From Chloroflexota bacterium (lineage in GTDB: Bacteria; Chloroflexota; Dehalococcoidia; Lucifugimonadales; JADFKI01), in assembly GCA_009838595.1 (NCBI GenBank), contig VXRI01000100.1, positions 1-7,342 on the forward strand: a stretch of DNA of 7,342 nt. The letters are read 5' to 3'. Position 1 is the first letter of the stretch; every line of letters starts with the position of its first letter. Shown here in pieces: positions 1 through 5,801 of this stretch. The notes beneath the pieces are model-generated. The model worked only from the letters and a program-made list of their open reading frames with translations. It did not search any database and was not told the origin of the DNA. The translations under genes and the position numbers were made by a program.

Positions 1-39
1 TGGGATGAAAAGTATCTGCTGAAAATCCTCACTCGGTAA
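1..39 (+). CDS. Possible C-terminal end of an upstream gene (partial)
   Basis: Read from base 1, frame 1 gives WDEKYLLKILTR followed by a TAA stop at 37-39. The other two plus frames stop at bases 4-6 and 19-21, so this is the only plus frame that could be the tail of a gene cut by the window edge. Twelve residues are too few to assign a family, and an open stretch this short can occur by chance. No function is proposed. Confidence 0.25.
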   Translation, partial: WDEKYLLKILTR

Positions 40-92
40 AATGCGATTGCCCTGCGCGAGACGGCGATTTTCGGCAGCGAATGCCCTCGCTG

Positions 93-101
93 TGCTACAA
101 T
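93..101 (+). promoter_or_regulatory. Extended -10 promoter element (TGCTACAAT)
   Basis: The bases TGCTACAAT match an extended -10 box (TGn followed by TACAAT, 5 of 6 to TATAAT). No good -35 hexamer lies 16-18 bases upstream, which is normal for extended -10 promoters. Transcription would begin near 108 and run into the tandem small genes with a leader of about 130 bases. A 12-bp palindrome sits just downstream of the predicted start. This is motif reading only. Confidence 0.4.
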
Positions 102-118
102 TGCATGTCGTTGATGTA

Positions 119-130
119 GGCAAATTTGCC
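119..130. promoter_or_regulatory. Perfect 12-bp palindrome, operator-like
   Basis: GGCAAATTTGCC is its own reverse complement, with GC ends and an AT centre, the usual form of a site for a dimeric helix-turn-helix regulator. It lies 18 bases after the putative -10 box, so a bound protein there would block early elongation. No regulator gene is visible in the window. A 12-bp palindrome can also arise by chance. Confidence 0.3.
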
Positions 131-181
131 GTTTATCTCCCGTTCGCTATTCCACTTATGGGAACATATTAGGAAACGATC

Positions 182-221
182 AGGATAGGCATGAATCGAA
201 TTAACGATATCCTTATGCCTA
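182..221 (+). other. Leader with alternative hairpin arms upstream of the tandem genes
   Basis: TAGGCAT (186-192) pairs perfectly with ATGCCTA (215-221), with ATCG/CGAT (195-198/205-208) able to pair inside. A second pair, AGGATA (182-187) with TATCCT (208-213), overlaps the first, so both cannot form fully together. The structure ends 10 bases before the GTG at 232 and 22 bases before the ATG at 244, so it could affect ribosome access. No known riboswitch class was recognised. Confidence 0.3.
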
Positions 222-243
222 ACAAGATGAAGTGCGGTTCGCA

Positions 244-648
244 ATGACCACAAACGACGGACGAAGCGTAGAAGACTACACCGCACAAGCACTCAAATTC
301 ATAGCGCAGTCGGAGGCCGAATTTGGGACAGGCGACGATAGGCAAGGCGCGGAAAAATTGTACGGCGCCGCGACACAAGCCATCATCGCCGCGTCCAAGC
401 AGCGCGGCTGGGGATACCGTTCGCACCGCGATAACAAGAACGCAGCAACGCGTCTCGCTGCTCAATACAATGACATATTACTGTCTGCCGGACTTCTGGG
501 CGCGGAAAGGTTTCACATTCACTTCCACCATGGGGACATGGAAAATTGGGAAATAGAGGAGAGCCGCCCCATTATACACGGTTATGTTCTCCACTTAGTG
601 GATCTCATACACGAGTACGAGCGCAACGGGCATCGGGATTCGACATGA
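244..648 (+). CDS. HEPN/PaREP1-like small protein, copy 1
   Basis: A 134-residue, probably cytoplasmic, mainly helical protein. The core GDDRQGAEKLYGAATQAI (about residues 30-47), followed by a Gly-Trp-Gly/His segment and a late Phe/His block (FHIHFHHGDM, 90-99), resembles the PaREP1 group of HEPN-fold proteins, where a Gly-Asp, Gln, Glu-Lys-Leu and Ala-Ala pattern begins the bundle. R54-x6-H61 fits the loose HEPN R-x4-6-H spacing, but it lies mid-protein, so RNase activity is only a guess. The ATG at 244 was chosen because it aligns exactly with the start of the downstream paralogue. A GTG at 232 would add four residues, and neither start has a strong Shine-Dalgarno. The stop overlaps the next start (ATGA, 645-648), implying translational coupling. 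No nucleotidyltransferase partner is visible. The family call is moderate; existence of the gene is strongly supported by the paralogue. Confidence 0.75.
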   Translation: MTTNDGRSVEDYTAQALKFIAQSEAEFGTGDDRQGAEKLYGAATQAIIAASKQRGWGYRSHRDNKNAATRLAAQYNDILLSAGLLGAERFHIHFHHGDMENWEIEESRPIIHGYVLHLVDLIHEYERNGHRDST

Positions 649-1052
649 CCACAAACGACGGACGAAGCGTAGAAGACTACACCGCGCAGGCGCTCAAGTT
701 CCTGGCGCAGTCGGATGCTGAGTTCGCGGCAGGCGACGATAGGCAAGGCTCAGAAAAATTGTACGGCGCCGCGACACAAGCCATCATCGCCGCGTCCAAG
801 CAGCGCGGCTGGGGATACCGTTCGCACCGCGACAACAAAAACGCCACACAGCGGCTCGCAACTGAATATGAAGACGAATTTCTGGTAACAGGGTTCTCTG
901 CCGCCGAAAAGTTTCATATCCACTTTCATCATGGCGATATGGAGGACTACCAGATAGACATTGATCGACCGGCTGTGCGTGGTTATGTCCAACGCATGGT
1001 TAACCTCATCAACGATTACGAATTGAACGGAAACAGCCGACCACAAGACTAG
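645..1052 (+). CDS. HEPN/PaREP1-like small protein, copy 2
   Basis: A 135-residue tandem paralogue of the preceding gene. Over residues 1-67 I count 62 identities with copy 1; over 68-129 about 33 of 62. Conserved in both are the GDDRQG-x-EKLYGAAT core, R54-x6-H61, and the His cluster FHIHFHHGDME (90-100), which stays invariant although its surroundings diverge. R89 of copy 1 is K89 here, so an R-x5-H reading at the His cluster is not conserved. The open frame extends upstream to 546, but that stretch lies inside copy 1 in another frame, and the ATG at 645 matches copy 1's start. A CGGGA at 636-640 ahead of the ATG is a usable but imperfect ribosome site. Likely role unknown: possibly a heteromeric or homomeric partner of copy 1, or an antitoxin/toxin-like helical protein. 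Function is not inferable from sequence alone. Confidence 0.75.
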   Translation: MTTNDGRSVEDYTAQALKFLAQSDAEFAAGDDRQGSEKLYGAATQAIIAASKQRGWGYRSHRDNKNATQRLATEYEDEFLVTGFSAAEKFHIHFHHGDMEDYQIDIDRPAVRGYVQRMVNLINDYELNGNSRPQD

Positions 1053-1112
1053 GCGCTACTACCAGCGCTGACATACCGAACAACTGGAATACTGACACAC
1101 CAAACACACACA

Positions 1113-1116
1113 GGAG
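1113..1116 (+). promoter_or_regulatory. Shine-Dalgarno for L25
   Basis: GGAG (within CAGGAGC) lies 9 bases before the ATG at 1126, fixing that start. A second ATG follows at once (1129), so translation may begin at either Met. Confidence 0.7.
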
Positions 1117-1125
1117 CACCGCAAA

Positions 1126-1767
1126 ATGATGGATGTGCATTCCCTAAGCCTGTCGCAGCGCACTGTGACGGGCAAGAAAGTCAAGCAGCTGCGCAGGCAG
1201 GGCATATTGCCTGTGCATATGTACGGTAGCGGCATTGATGCGCAGTCGCTGCAGGGCACGGCTGGCGAACTTCGCCGTCTGCTGCCGCAAGTAGGCACGA
1301 ACGTCCCCGTGTCTGTCGAGGTCGAAGGCTCTGATCAAGAGAATATCTGCTTCGTGCGAGAGGTGCAGCGACACCCCGTAACCGAAGACCTGCTGCATAT
1401 CGACTTCATGCGCGTGGATGTTACGCAGACCATCAGCGCGGAAGTGCCCATCACGCTCGTGGGCAGCGCGCCTGCTACTCAGCAAGGCGGCACGTTGCTG
1501 CAATCGCTCACTAGCTTGCTCGTCGAGGCACTGCCGATGGACATACCCGCGTCCATCGAGGCGGACATCGGCGGCTTGGACGACTTCGACAAATCCATCG
1601 TCGTCAGCGACCTCTCGGTCGGCGATAATGTTACGATTCTAACTGACAGCGACGAGTTCGTTGCCAGAGTCGCCGCGCCACGCGTCGAAGCCGATGACTT
1701 CGGCATTGACGAATTCGAAGACGATGAGATGGAAGAATACGAAGAAGGCGAAGAAAGCGAAGAATAA
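1126..1767 (+). CDS. rplY: 50S ribosomal protein L25/general stress protein CTC
   Basis: A 213-residue long-form L25 (CTC/TL5 type). The protein binds 5S rRNA at the central protuberance of the large subunit. The N-terminal 5S-binding domain spans roughly residues 1-98. It begins with the usual basic GKKVKQLRRQGILPVHMYG pattern (16-34) and ends with the family signature REVQRHPVTEDLLHIDFMRVD-like block (78-98, with His-x-Asp-Phe). The TL5 beta domain follows (about 100-186) with a typical IPASIEADIGGLD-like segment (140-152). The C-terminus is a strongly acidic tail: 16 of the last 24 residues are Asp or Glu, common in long L25 proteins. The start is supported by GGAG at 1113-1116. The gene commonly sits beside a peptidyl-tRNA hydrolase gene; here an MFS exporter follows instead, after 78 bases. 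Confidence in identity is high. Confidence 0.95.
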   Translation: MMDVHSLSLSQRTVTGKKVKQLRRQGILPVHMYGSGIDAQSLQGTAGELRRLLPQVGTNVPVSVEVEGSDQENICFVREVQRHPVTEDLLHIDFMRVDVTQTISAEVPITLVGSAPATQQGGTLLQSLTSLLVEALPMDIPASIEADIGGLDDFDKSIVVSDLSVGDNVTILTDSDEFVARVAAPRVEADDFGIDEFEDDEMEEYEEGEESEE

Positions 1768-1787
1768 CTCGAATCAGACCGATGGCA

Positions 1788-1822
1788 CGGATGAGGTCGG
1801 CGCACTGCGTCATCCTCGTCCG
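1788..1822 (+). terminator. Possible hairpin after L25 (no U-tract)
   Basis: CGGATGAGG (1788-1796) can pair with CCTCGTCCG (1814-1822) through nine pairs including one U-G, around a 17-base loop. It lies 20 bases after the L25 stop and 23 bases before the MFS start. No T-run follows, so it is not a classic intrinsic terminator; it could attenuate, protect the L25 message 3' end, or be chance. Confidence 0.3.
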
Positions 1823-1845
1823 CAGCCTTCCTAGGCCGGCATTAC

Positions 1846-3105
1846 ATGATTGCAATCAGGCGTCCCGCCGTAACGCCGCGGACACAGGCGTTTTCGGCAG
1901 GTTTCCGGCGCACATTCGAGTCTCTCGGCAACTTCAACTTCGCGCTGCTCTGGGTGGGCATGCTGTTCTTGATGGCGGGCACGCAGATGCAGATGCTCGC
2001 GCAAGGCTACCTCGCCTACGAAATCACAGGCAGCGGCACCATACTTGGTATCATCAACCTGGGCATCGCCGTGCCTCTGCTCACGGTGCCGCTGTTCGGC
2101 GGCGCGCTCGCGGACAAGATCGACCGCAAACTGCTGATTCAGGGCGCGCAGCTTGTGGCGGCGCTGTTGGCTCTCGTACTCGGCGTGATGATAGACACCG
2201 AGGTTATCGCGTGGCAGCACCTGATGATTTCATCGATGGTGCAAGGCGCGCTGTTCTCGTTCATGATGCCCGCCCGTCAGGCTATCATCCCGCAGCTCGT
2301 CGGGCAGAACCGCCTGTCGAACGCGATGGCGCTGAACGCCGCGGGCATGAGCGCGATGTCCATGGCGGCACCGGCCGGAGCGGGCTTTCTGTACGACTGG
2401 GCAGGCGCGTGGAACTTATACTATGTCATCGCAGCGCTTAGTTTCATCGCGGTCGTTCTGACGAGCCTCATCAAGACGCCGCGCGACACCGTGCAGAAAA
2501 AGCAGACGGCGATGGTGCGCGACATTTGGGACGGCATAGCGTACATATCGCAGCGGCGCATTCTGGTCGTTCTGCTGATAGTCGGGCTGTTAACGACGAT
2601 ATTGGCAATGCCGTTCCGCTTCATACTGCCCGTATTCGTAGTGGACATATACAAGCAGCAGGCGGACTCGATGGGTCTGCTGACGGCGATAATGGGCTTC
2701 GGCGCGATGGCGGGCGCGATGTATATCGCCGCAATCGGCAGGAAGAACCGCGGGATGCTGCTGATACTATCCAGCTTGCTGTCGGGCATCGGACTGCTGC
2801 TAGTCGCCGCAATCCCCATATATCAGGCTGCCGCCGTCATCATGATAATCTTGGGCATTGGAGACGCAGGGCGAATGTCGCTGAACCAAGCGCTGCTAAT
2901 CGAACTGTCCGACAACGAATACCGCGGGCGCGTGATGAGCATCTTCATGCTGAACTTCGGCTTTATGCCGTTAGGCACATTCCCCGCCGGCTTGATGATA
3001 GACTACCTCGGAGGGCAGGCGGTCGTAGGCATGATGGGATTGGGGCTGGTAGCGGTCACAGCGCTGATATTCGTTACGCAGAGGCAGCTTCGCGGGATTG
3101 CGTAG
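1846..3105 (+). CDS. MFS transporter, DHA3-like drug/metabolite exporter
   Basis: A 419-residue inner-membrane protein with about 12 hydrophobic helices, the usual size for this superfamily. A short basic N-terminus precedes TM1 (about 32-60). The loop 2-3 motif A is clear: GGALADKIDRK (85-95), containing the Gly-x-Leu-Ala-Asp and Asp-Arg-Lys pattern. After TM4, MPARQAIIPQLVGQNRLSNA (141-160) is the hallmark of the EntS/MdfA-like MFS_3 (DHA3) group, which exports small molecules by proton antiport. Substrate cannot be read from sequence. The ATG at 1846 has only a weak AGG upstream (1833-1835), so a few residues of start uncertainty remain, but the initial basic stretch fits. It follows L25 by 78 bases with a possible hairpin between. 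Its 3' end overlaps the convergent hicB by 32 bases (3074-3105). Confidence 0.9.
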   Translation: MIAIRRPAVTPRTQAFSAGFRRTFESLGNFNFALLWVGMLFLMAGTQMQMLAQGYLAYEITGSGTILGIINLGIAVPLLTVPLFGGALADKIDRKLLIQGAQLVAALLALVLGVMIDTEVIAWQHLMISSMVQGALFSFMMPARQAIIPQLVGQNRLSNAMALNAAGMSAMSMAAPAGAGFLYDWAGAWNLYYVIAALSFIAVVLTSLIKTPRDTVQKKQTAMVRDIWDGIAYISQRRILVVLLIVGLLTTILAMPFRFILPVFVVDIYKQQADSMGLLTAIMGFGAMAGAMYIAAIGRKNRGMLLILSSLLSGIGLLLVAAIPIYQAAAVIMIILGIGDAGRMSLNQALLIELSDNEYRGRVMSIFMLNFGFMPLGTFPAGLMIDYLGGQAVVGMMGLGLVAVTALIFVTQRQLRGIA

Positions 3106-3286
3106 CGGCGCGCTCGTCGTCTTGTTCGGCGTCCTTCCGCTCTTCTTCCCCCCATATCTCTATTGCCTCAGCGAGTAGTTTCCGTACATCCTGCTCAGTC
3201 GCGCCCGCAACTCCTACACCGGGATAGTCAGGCGAGTATGCGCTGTAATTATTTGGCGTCTGTTCCACGACCACTGTATAACCCAT
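3074..3286 (-). CDS. hicB: HicB-like antitoxin
   Basis: A 70-residue HicB-fold antitoxin. The N-terminal strand-helix core reads YTVVVEQTPNNYSAYSPDYP (residues 3-22), then GVGVAGATEQDVRKLLAEAI, matching the family pattern Y-T-V-V-x-E...NYSAY-x-PD-x-PG...G-x-T-x-x-E. HicB normally binds and masks HicA, an mRNA interferase, and may autoregulate. The open frame extends upstream to 3325, but that region encodes hicA. The chosen ATG (3286-3284) overlaps the hicA TAA as TAATG and has GGAGGG about 4 bases upstream. The C-terminal tail (about 50-70) is hydrophilic, lacks an obvious DNA-binding domain, and is encoded across the MFS 3' end. The partner toxin is interrupted, so this may now be a solitary antitoxin. 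Confidence 0.85.
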   Translation of the reverse strand: MGYTVVVEQTPNNYSAYSPDYPGVGVAGATEQDVRKLLAEAIEIWGEEERKDAEQDDERAATQSREAASA

Positions 3287-3480
3287 TATACCCTCCATCC
3301 TGCCTGCCTTTGGATGTTCCTCCAAGTACCTTCATCCATATCTTCGCCGGTATGCCCAGCCACAACCACAATTCCCTTCTTAATGGGATGCTTATAAATA
3401 CGATGGCTGCCGCGCATGCGGTCAATGTACCAACCATCTCGTATGACTTTCTAACTTTTATCGCCATTCATCCGTTCCAT
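3286..3480 (-). pseudogene. hicA: HicA-like toxin, interrupted by an in-frame TAG
   Basis: Reading from the ATG at 3480-3478 gives MERMNGDKS, then TAG at 3453-3451 (codon 10), then an uninterrupted HicA body of 54 codons to TAA at 3288-3286. The body carries DGWYIDRMRGSHRIYKHP (codons 15-32), with the family's Gly-Trp, Gly-Ser-His and Tyr-Lys-His-Pro. The Gly-Ser-His histidine is the expected catalytic residue of this double-stranded-RNA-binding-fold mRNA interferase. The ending GTWRNIQRQAG (47-57) matches the usual T-x-x-x-I-x-x-Q-A-G tail. The helix before Gly-Trp also looks one residue short. The next Met (codon 22) would lose the first strand, so restart is unlikely to restore function. 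hicB follows with a one-base overlap. Alternatives are a sequencing error, amber suppression, or a frameshift in the nearby A-runs. Confidence 0.8.
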
Positions 3481-3520
3481 AGCATATCCTAGATGGCGTA
3501 GTCGTAACATGCCTGCTTAC

Positions 3521-3548
3521 TTCATAAGATACGAATAGTTCATATAAT
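3521..3548 (+). promoter_or_regulatory. Candidate promoter for the FAD oxidase gene
   Basis: TATAAT at 3543-3548 is a perfect -10 hexamer. TTCATA at 3521-3526 gives a 4-of-6 -35 at 16-base spacing. Transcription would begin near 3555, only about 9 bases before the ATG at 3564, leaving TGAGG (3551-3555) at the very start of the message. This is the divergent region between hicAB and the oxidase. Confidence 0.45.
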
Positions 3549-3563
3549 GTTGAGGCCCATGAA

Positions 3564-5003
3564 ATGCCCATACTCAATGACATACACTCGCAGCTGAACG
3601 AAACTTCAATGCACCACGTATTGACGCCGCGCACGGTGGATGATATTCGGCGGGCGATTGCCGATGTTCGCAAAGATGGCGGCAGCATTGCGATTGCTGG
3701 CGGGCGGCATGCTATGGGCGGGCAGCAGTTCCTCGATGGCGGCACGCTGTTGGATTTGCGCGGCTTGAATCGCATTATCTCGCTGGACTCCGATCTCGGA
3801 TTGCTGCGCGTTGAAGCGGGCATAATGTGGTCGGACCTAGTGAATGGGCTGCGCGACATGCAGCGTGGTAATGGCTGCATGGATGTCCGACAAGAAAGTG
3901 AACGGCGCTGGAGCATCGTACAGAAGCAGACCGGCGCGGACAGGCTGAGTATCGGCGGCGCACTGGCGGCAAATGGACACGGCCGCGGGCTGAAATACAA
4001 GCCCATCGTGCAGGATGTCGATTCGTTCGATATGGTGGACGCGGACGGCATATTGCGTCGATGCAGCCGTGCGGAGAACACCGAGCTGTTCAGCCTTGCT
4101 ATCGGCGGCTATGGGCTGTTCGGCGTGATATCCGCGGTTACGCTGCGACTGATGCCCGCCCATAGAGTACGCCGCGTCGTGGAAATTACGACAATCGATC
4201 GGCTCGAATCTCTGTTCACGCAGCGCATAGCGGACGGCTTCACATACGGCGATTTCCAGTACAAGACGGACGAGACCTCTCCCGGTTTCCTGCGCGACGG
4301 CGTGATGTCGTGCTACATTCCCGTGCAGGAAGATGATGCGCCGAAATCAGAGTCGGACGTACCGCAACAGCCGCTAAATATGCTCAGCGAACAGGATTGG
4401 CGCGGGCTGCTGTACTTGTCGCACGCGGACAAGGCGCGTGCCTTTGAGCAGTACGCAGGCTTCTACATGAGCACGAATGGTCAGACATACGACAGCGACA
4501 CATTCCAGCTGAGCCAGTACATCGACGATTACCACCGCGAGCTAGATCGCAGCTTGAACGCCACCGTGAAAGGCAGCGAGACCATCACCGAGCTGTATGT
4601 GCCGCTGCCGTCCCTCGCCGACTTCATGGACGCCGTCGCGCTCGAGCTGCGTGAGCGCAAGGCGAATGTCATCTACGGCACGATACGCCTCATAGAGCGC
4701 GACGACGAGACCTTCCTAAACTGGGCGAAACAGCCTTATGCCTGCATCGTCTTCAACCTGCATGTAGATCACACGGACGCGGGCATAGCGCATACGGCGG
4801 ACGCGCTGCGAGCGCTAATTGACCTCGCTACTGAACGCGACGGCAGCTACTTCCTGACATACAACAAGTTCGCAACGCAGGAGCAGCTCGCGCGCTGCTA
4901 CCCGCAGTTCGGCGATTTCTTAGCCAAGCACGGGGAATACGACCCGGAGGGCGTGTTCTCAAGCGATTGGCTGCGGGCGTATGATATGGAACTAACAGGA
5001 TAG
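3564..5003 (+). CDS. FAD-linked oxidoreductase, VAO/PCMH-type FAD domain
   Basis: A 479-residue probably cytoplasmic flavoprotein. The N-terminal FAD_binding_4 (PCMH) domain spans about residues 15-200. It contains GGRHAMGG (46-53), with His49 at the place where many VAO members bind FAD covalently; TLLDLRGLN (61-69); SIGGALAANGHGRG (129-142); and SLAIGGYGLFGVIS (177-190), the usual Gly-rich pyrophosphate contacts. The rest is a substrate/cap region, ending in a YPQF...KHGEYDPEGVFSSDW-like segment near 445-470, typical of berberine-bridge/aldonolactone-oxidase-like enzymes. It should oxidise an alcohol, lactone or related substrate, passing electrons from FAD to oxygen or another acceptor; substrate is unknown. 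The ATG at 3564 is supported by TGAGG upstream and by the family-like LNDIHSQLN start. It stands alone between divergent hicAB and a convergent neighbour. Confidence 0.88.
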   Translation: MPILNDIHSQLNETSMHHVLTPRTVDDIRRAIADVRKDGGSIAIAGGRHAMGGQQFLDGGTLLDLRGLNRIISLDSDLGLLRVEAGIMWSDLVNGLRDMQRGNGCMDVRQESERRWSIVQKQTGADRLSIGGALAANGHGRGLKYKPIVQDVDSFDMVDADGILRRCSRAENTELFSLAIGGYGLFGVISAVTLRLMPAHRVRRVVEITTIDRLESLFTQRIADGFTYGDFQYKTDETSPGFLRDGVMSCYIPVQEDDAPKSESDVPQQPLNMLSEQDWRGLLYLSHADKARAFEQYAGFYMSTNGQTYDSDTFQLSQYIDDYHRELDRSLNATVKGSETITELYVPLPSLADFMDAVALELRERKANVIYGTIRLIERDDETFLNWAKQPYACIVFNLHVDHTDAGIAHTADALRALIDLATERDGSYFLTYNKFATQEQLARCYPQFGDFLAKHGEYDPEGVFSSDWLRAYDMELTG

Positions 5004-5034
5004 ATACTATCCATATCTGTTCAAGTCCTGTTAG
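4992..5034. terminator. Inverted repeat at convergent gene ends, with a competing inner hairpin
   Basis: CTAACAGGA (4992-5000) is the exact reverse complement of TCCTGTTAG (5026-5034), a 9-bp stem around 25 bases that spans the stop codons of both converging genes. Inside, GGATAG (4998-5003) pairs with CTATCC (5007-5012) around ATA and shares bases with the outer left arm, so the two stems compete. There is no U-tract. Position suggests a shared bidirectional 3' end structure. Confidence 0.4.
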
Positions 5035-5738
5035 CGTCGGAAGCGTTGGCGAAGCCAGAACCATGCGAGCAAGATAGTTAGACCAATGGCCGATAGATTT
5101 ACGCCGCCGGACGTGTAGCCATTTGTGAGACCGCATCCGCTTCCGGACCGTTCATCGGGTGATTCCGCATTGGAAGTCTGTTTTTCGACAGGTGTCTCGA
5201 TTCGTTCCGGAATTGGTCCGACTGTCCCAGGTGCGGGCGTCTCACCAGCGCCGAGGTTTTCCAGAAAACGATGGCCAGAATCAGAATAATAGGTGATGGG
5301 CCGCGTAACCGTCGCCCATCCAACATTTGCTTCTCCTCCATAGACAAATACCAGGTAAGTGTGCCCTATGAGGTATTGGACTCTCGATGGCGGGCATGGC
5401 ATAGGTAGTGGGGCGTTGATCTGCTCCCAAGTTGACCTAACGTACATCGTCTCGTAAAGATCACCTTTCCATACTTCGGTTACCTTGAACTCTACAATGT
5501 CTTCAGCCGCGATTATTTCAACCTCGTCTCCTTTAGCCCCGCTTTGCCACATTATGCGTTCCACTTCGCGTTTACGTTCATCGCTAACGCCAATCATCAG
5601 ACTATCGCGGGATACGACCTCACCTCGAAATACGGAATCGGCATTCTTAAACGCTCTTTGAAGGTCAGGTGCCGGTGCCGGTGCCGAACAAGCATGAGCT
5701 TCTTTGGCAGTTACATGAAGTACCACCCCGGCAGCCAA
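5031..5738 (-). CDS. Secreted/anchored NTR (TIMP-like) domain protein; 5' end apparently frameshifted
   Basis: From the TTG at 5738 the frame encodes 235 residues. AKEAHA then Cys17 marks a signal-peptidase site, so mature protein would begin with Cys, as in netrin/TIMP-like NTR modules. ADSVFRGEVVS (33-43), VEFKVTEVWKG (82-92) and IGHTYLVFVYG (124-134) match the bacterial NTR-like pattern of a beta-barrel with a conserved 'VF-x-G-x-V' and 'V-x-x-x-W-K-G'; Cys115 could pair with Cys17. A Pro/Glu/Ser-rich linker (about 165-198) leads to GSGCG (199-203), a hydrophobic helix (about 214-229) and RQRFRR, a C-terminal sorting-like tail. Upstream of TTG the same frame continues as a good signal peptide back to the moaC TGA but holds no ATG, GTG, CTG or TTG; the ATG overlapping moaC's stop (5802) is one base out of frame. 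True coding probably begins at 5802. Function is unknown. Confidence 0.7.
   Translation of the reverse strand: MAAGVVLHVTAKEAHACSAPAPAPDLQRAFKNADSVFRGEVVSRDSLMIGVSDERKREVERIMWQSGAKGDEVEIIAAEDIVEFKVTEVWKGDLYETMYVRSTWEQINAPLPMPCPPSRVQYLIGHTYLVFVYGGEANVGWATVTRPITYYSDSGHRFLENLGAGETPAPGTVGPIPERIETPVEKQTSNAESPDERSGSGCGLTNGYTSGGVNLSAIGLTILLAWFWLRQRFRR
5668..5685. repeat. Three tandem copies of GGTGCC
   Basis: A perfect hexamer repeated three times encodes the Ala-Pro run just after Cys17 of the NTR-like protein (minus strand). Unit changes would keep the frame and alter only the length of the flexible N-terminus. Confidence 0.6.
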
Positions 5739-5801
5739 GACTACAAGCCCAATAAGCGTAAAGATTGCAATTGCAGGTCTCGCTATCGGCCCTGGCCCGC
5801 A

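Noticed and set aside
182..219. H-type pseudoknot formed by AGGATA/TATCCT and GGCAT/ATGCC
   Set aside because: The pairings cross, but there is no base between the first two arms to span the groove, so alternative hairpins are more likely than a pseudoknot.
95..292. 65-residue minus-strand open frame across the leader and copy 1 start
   Set aside because: No motif or ribosome site, overlaps a well-supported gene on the other strand, and covers the promoter/leader region.
1053..1068. GCGCT/AGCGC hairpin right after the second tandem gene as a terminator
   Set aside because: Only five pairs around six bases, with no T-run after it; too weak to call.
1782..2441. 219-residue plus-strand open frame overlapping the MFS gene, rich in Arg and Ala
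   Set aside because: Composition is typical of an out-of-frame reading of GC-rich coding DNA; the overlapping frame has clear MFS motifs.
3249..3467. 72-residue minus-strand open frame starting MAIKVRKSYEM
   Set aside because: It overlaps hicA in another frame and encodes no recognisable motif. Its first residues could be a hicA start only if one base were missing in the following A-run; noted as an alternative cause of the lesion, not as a gene.
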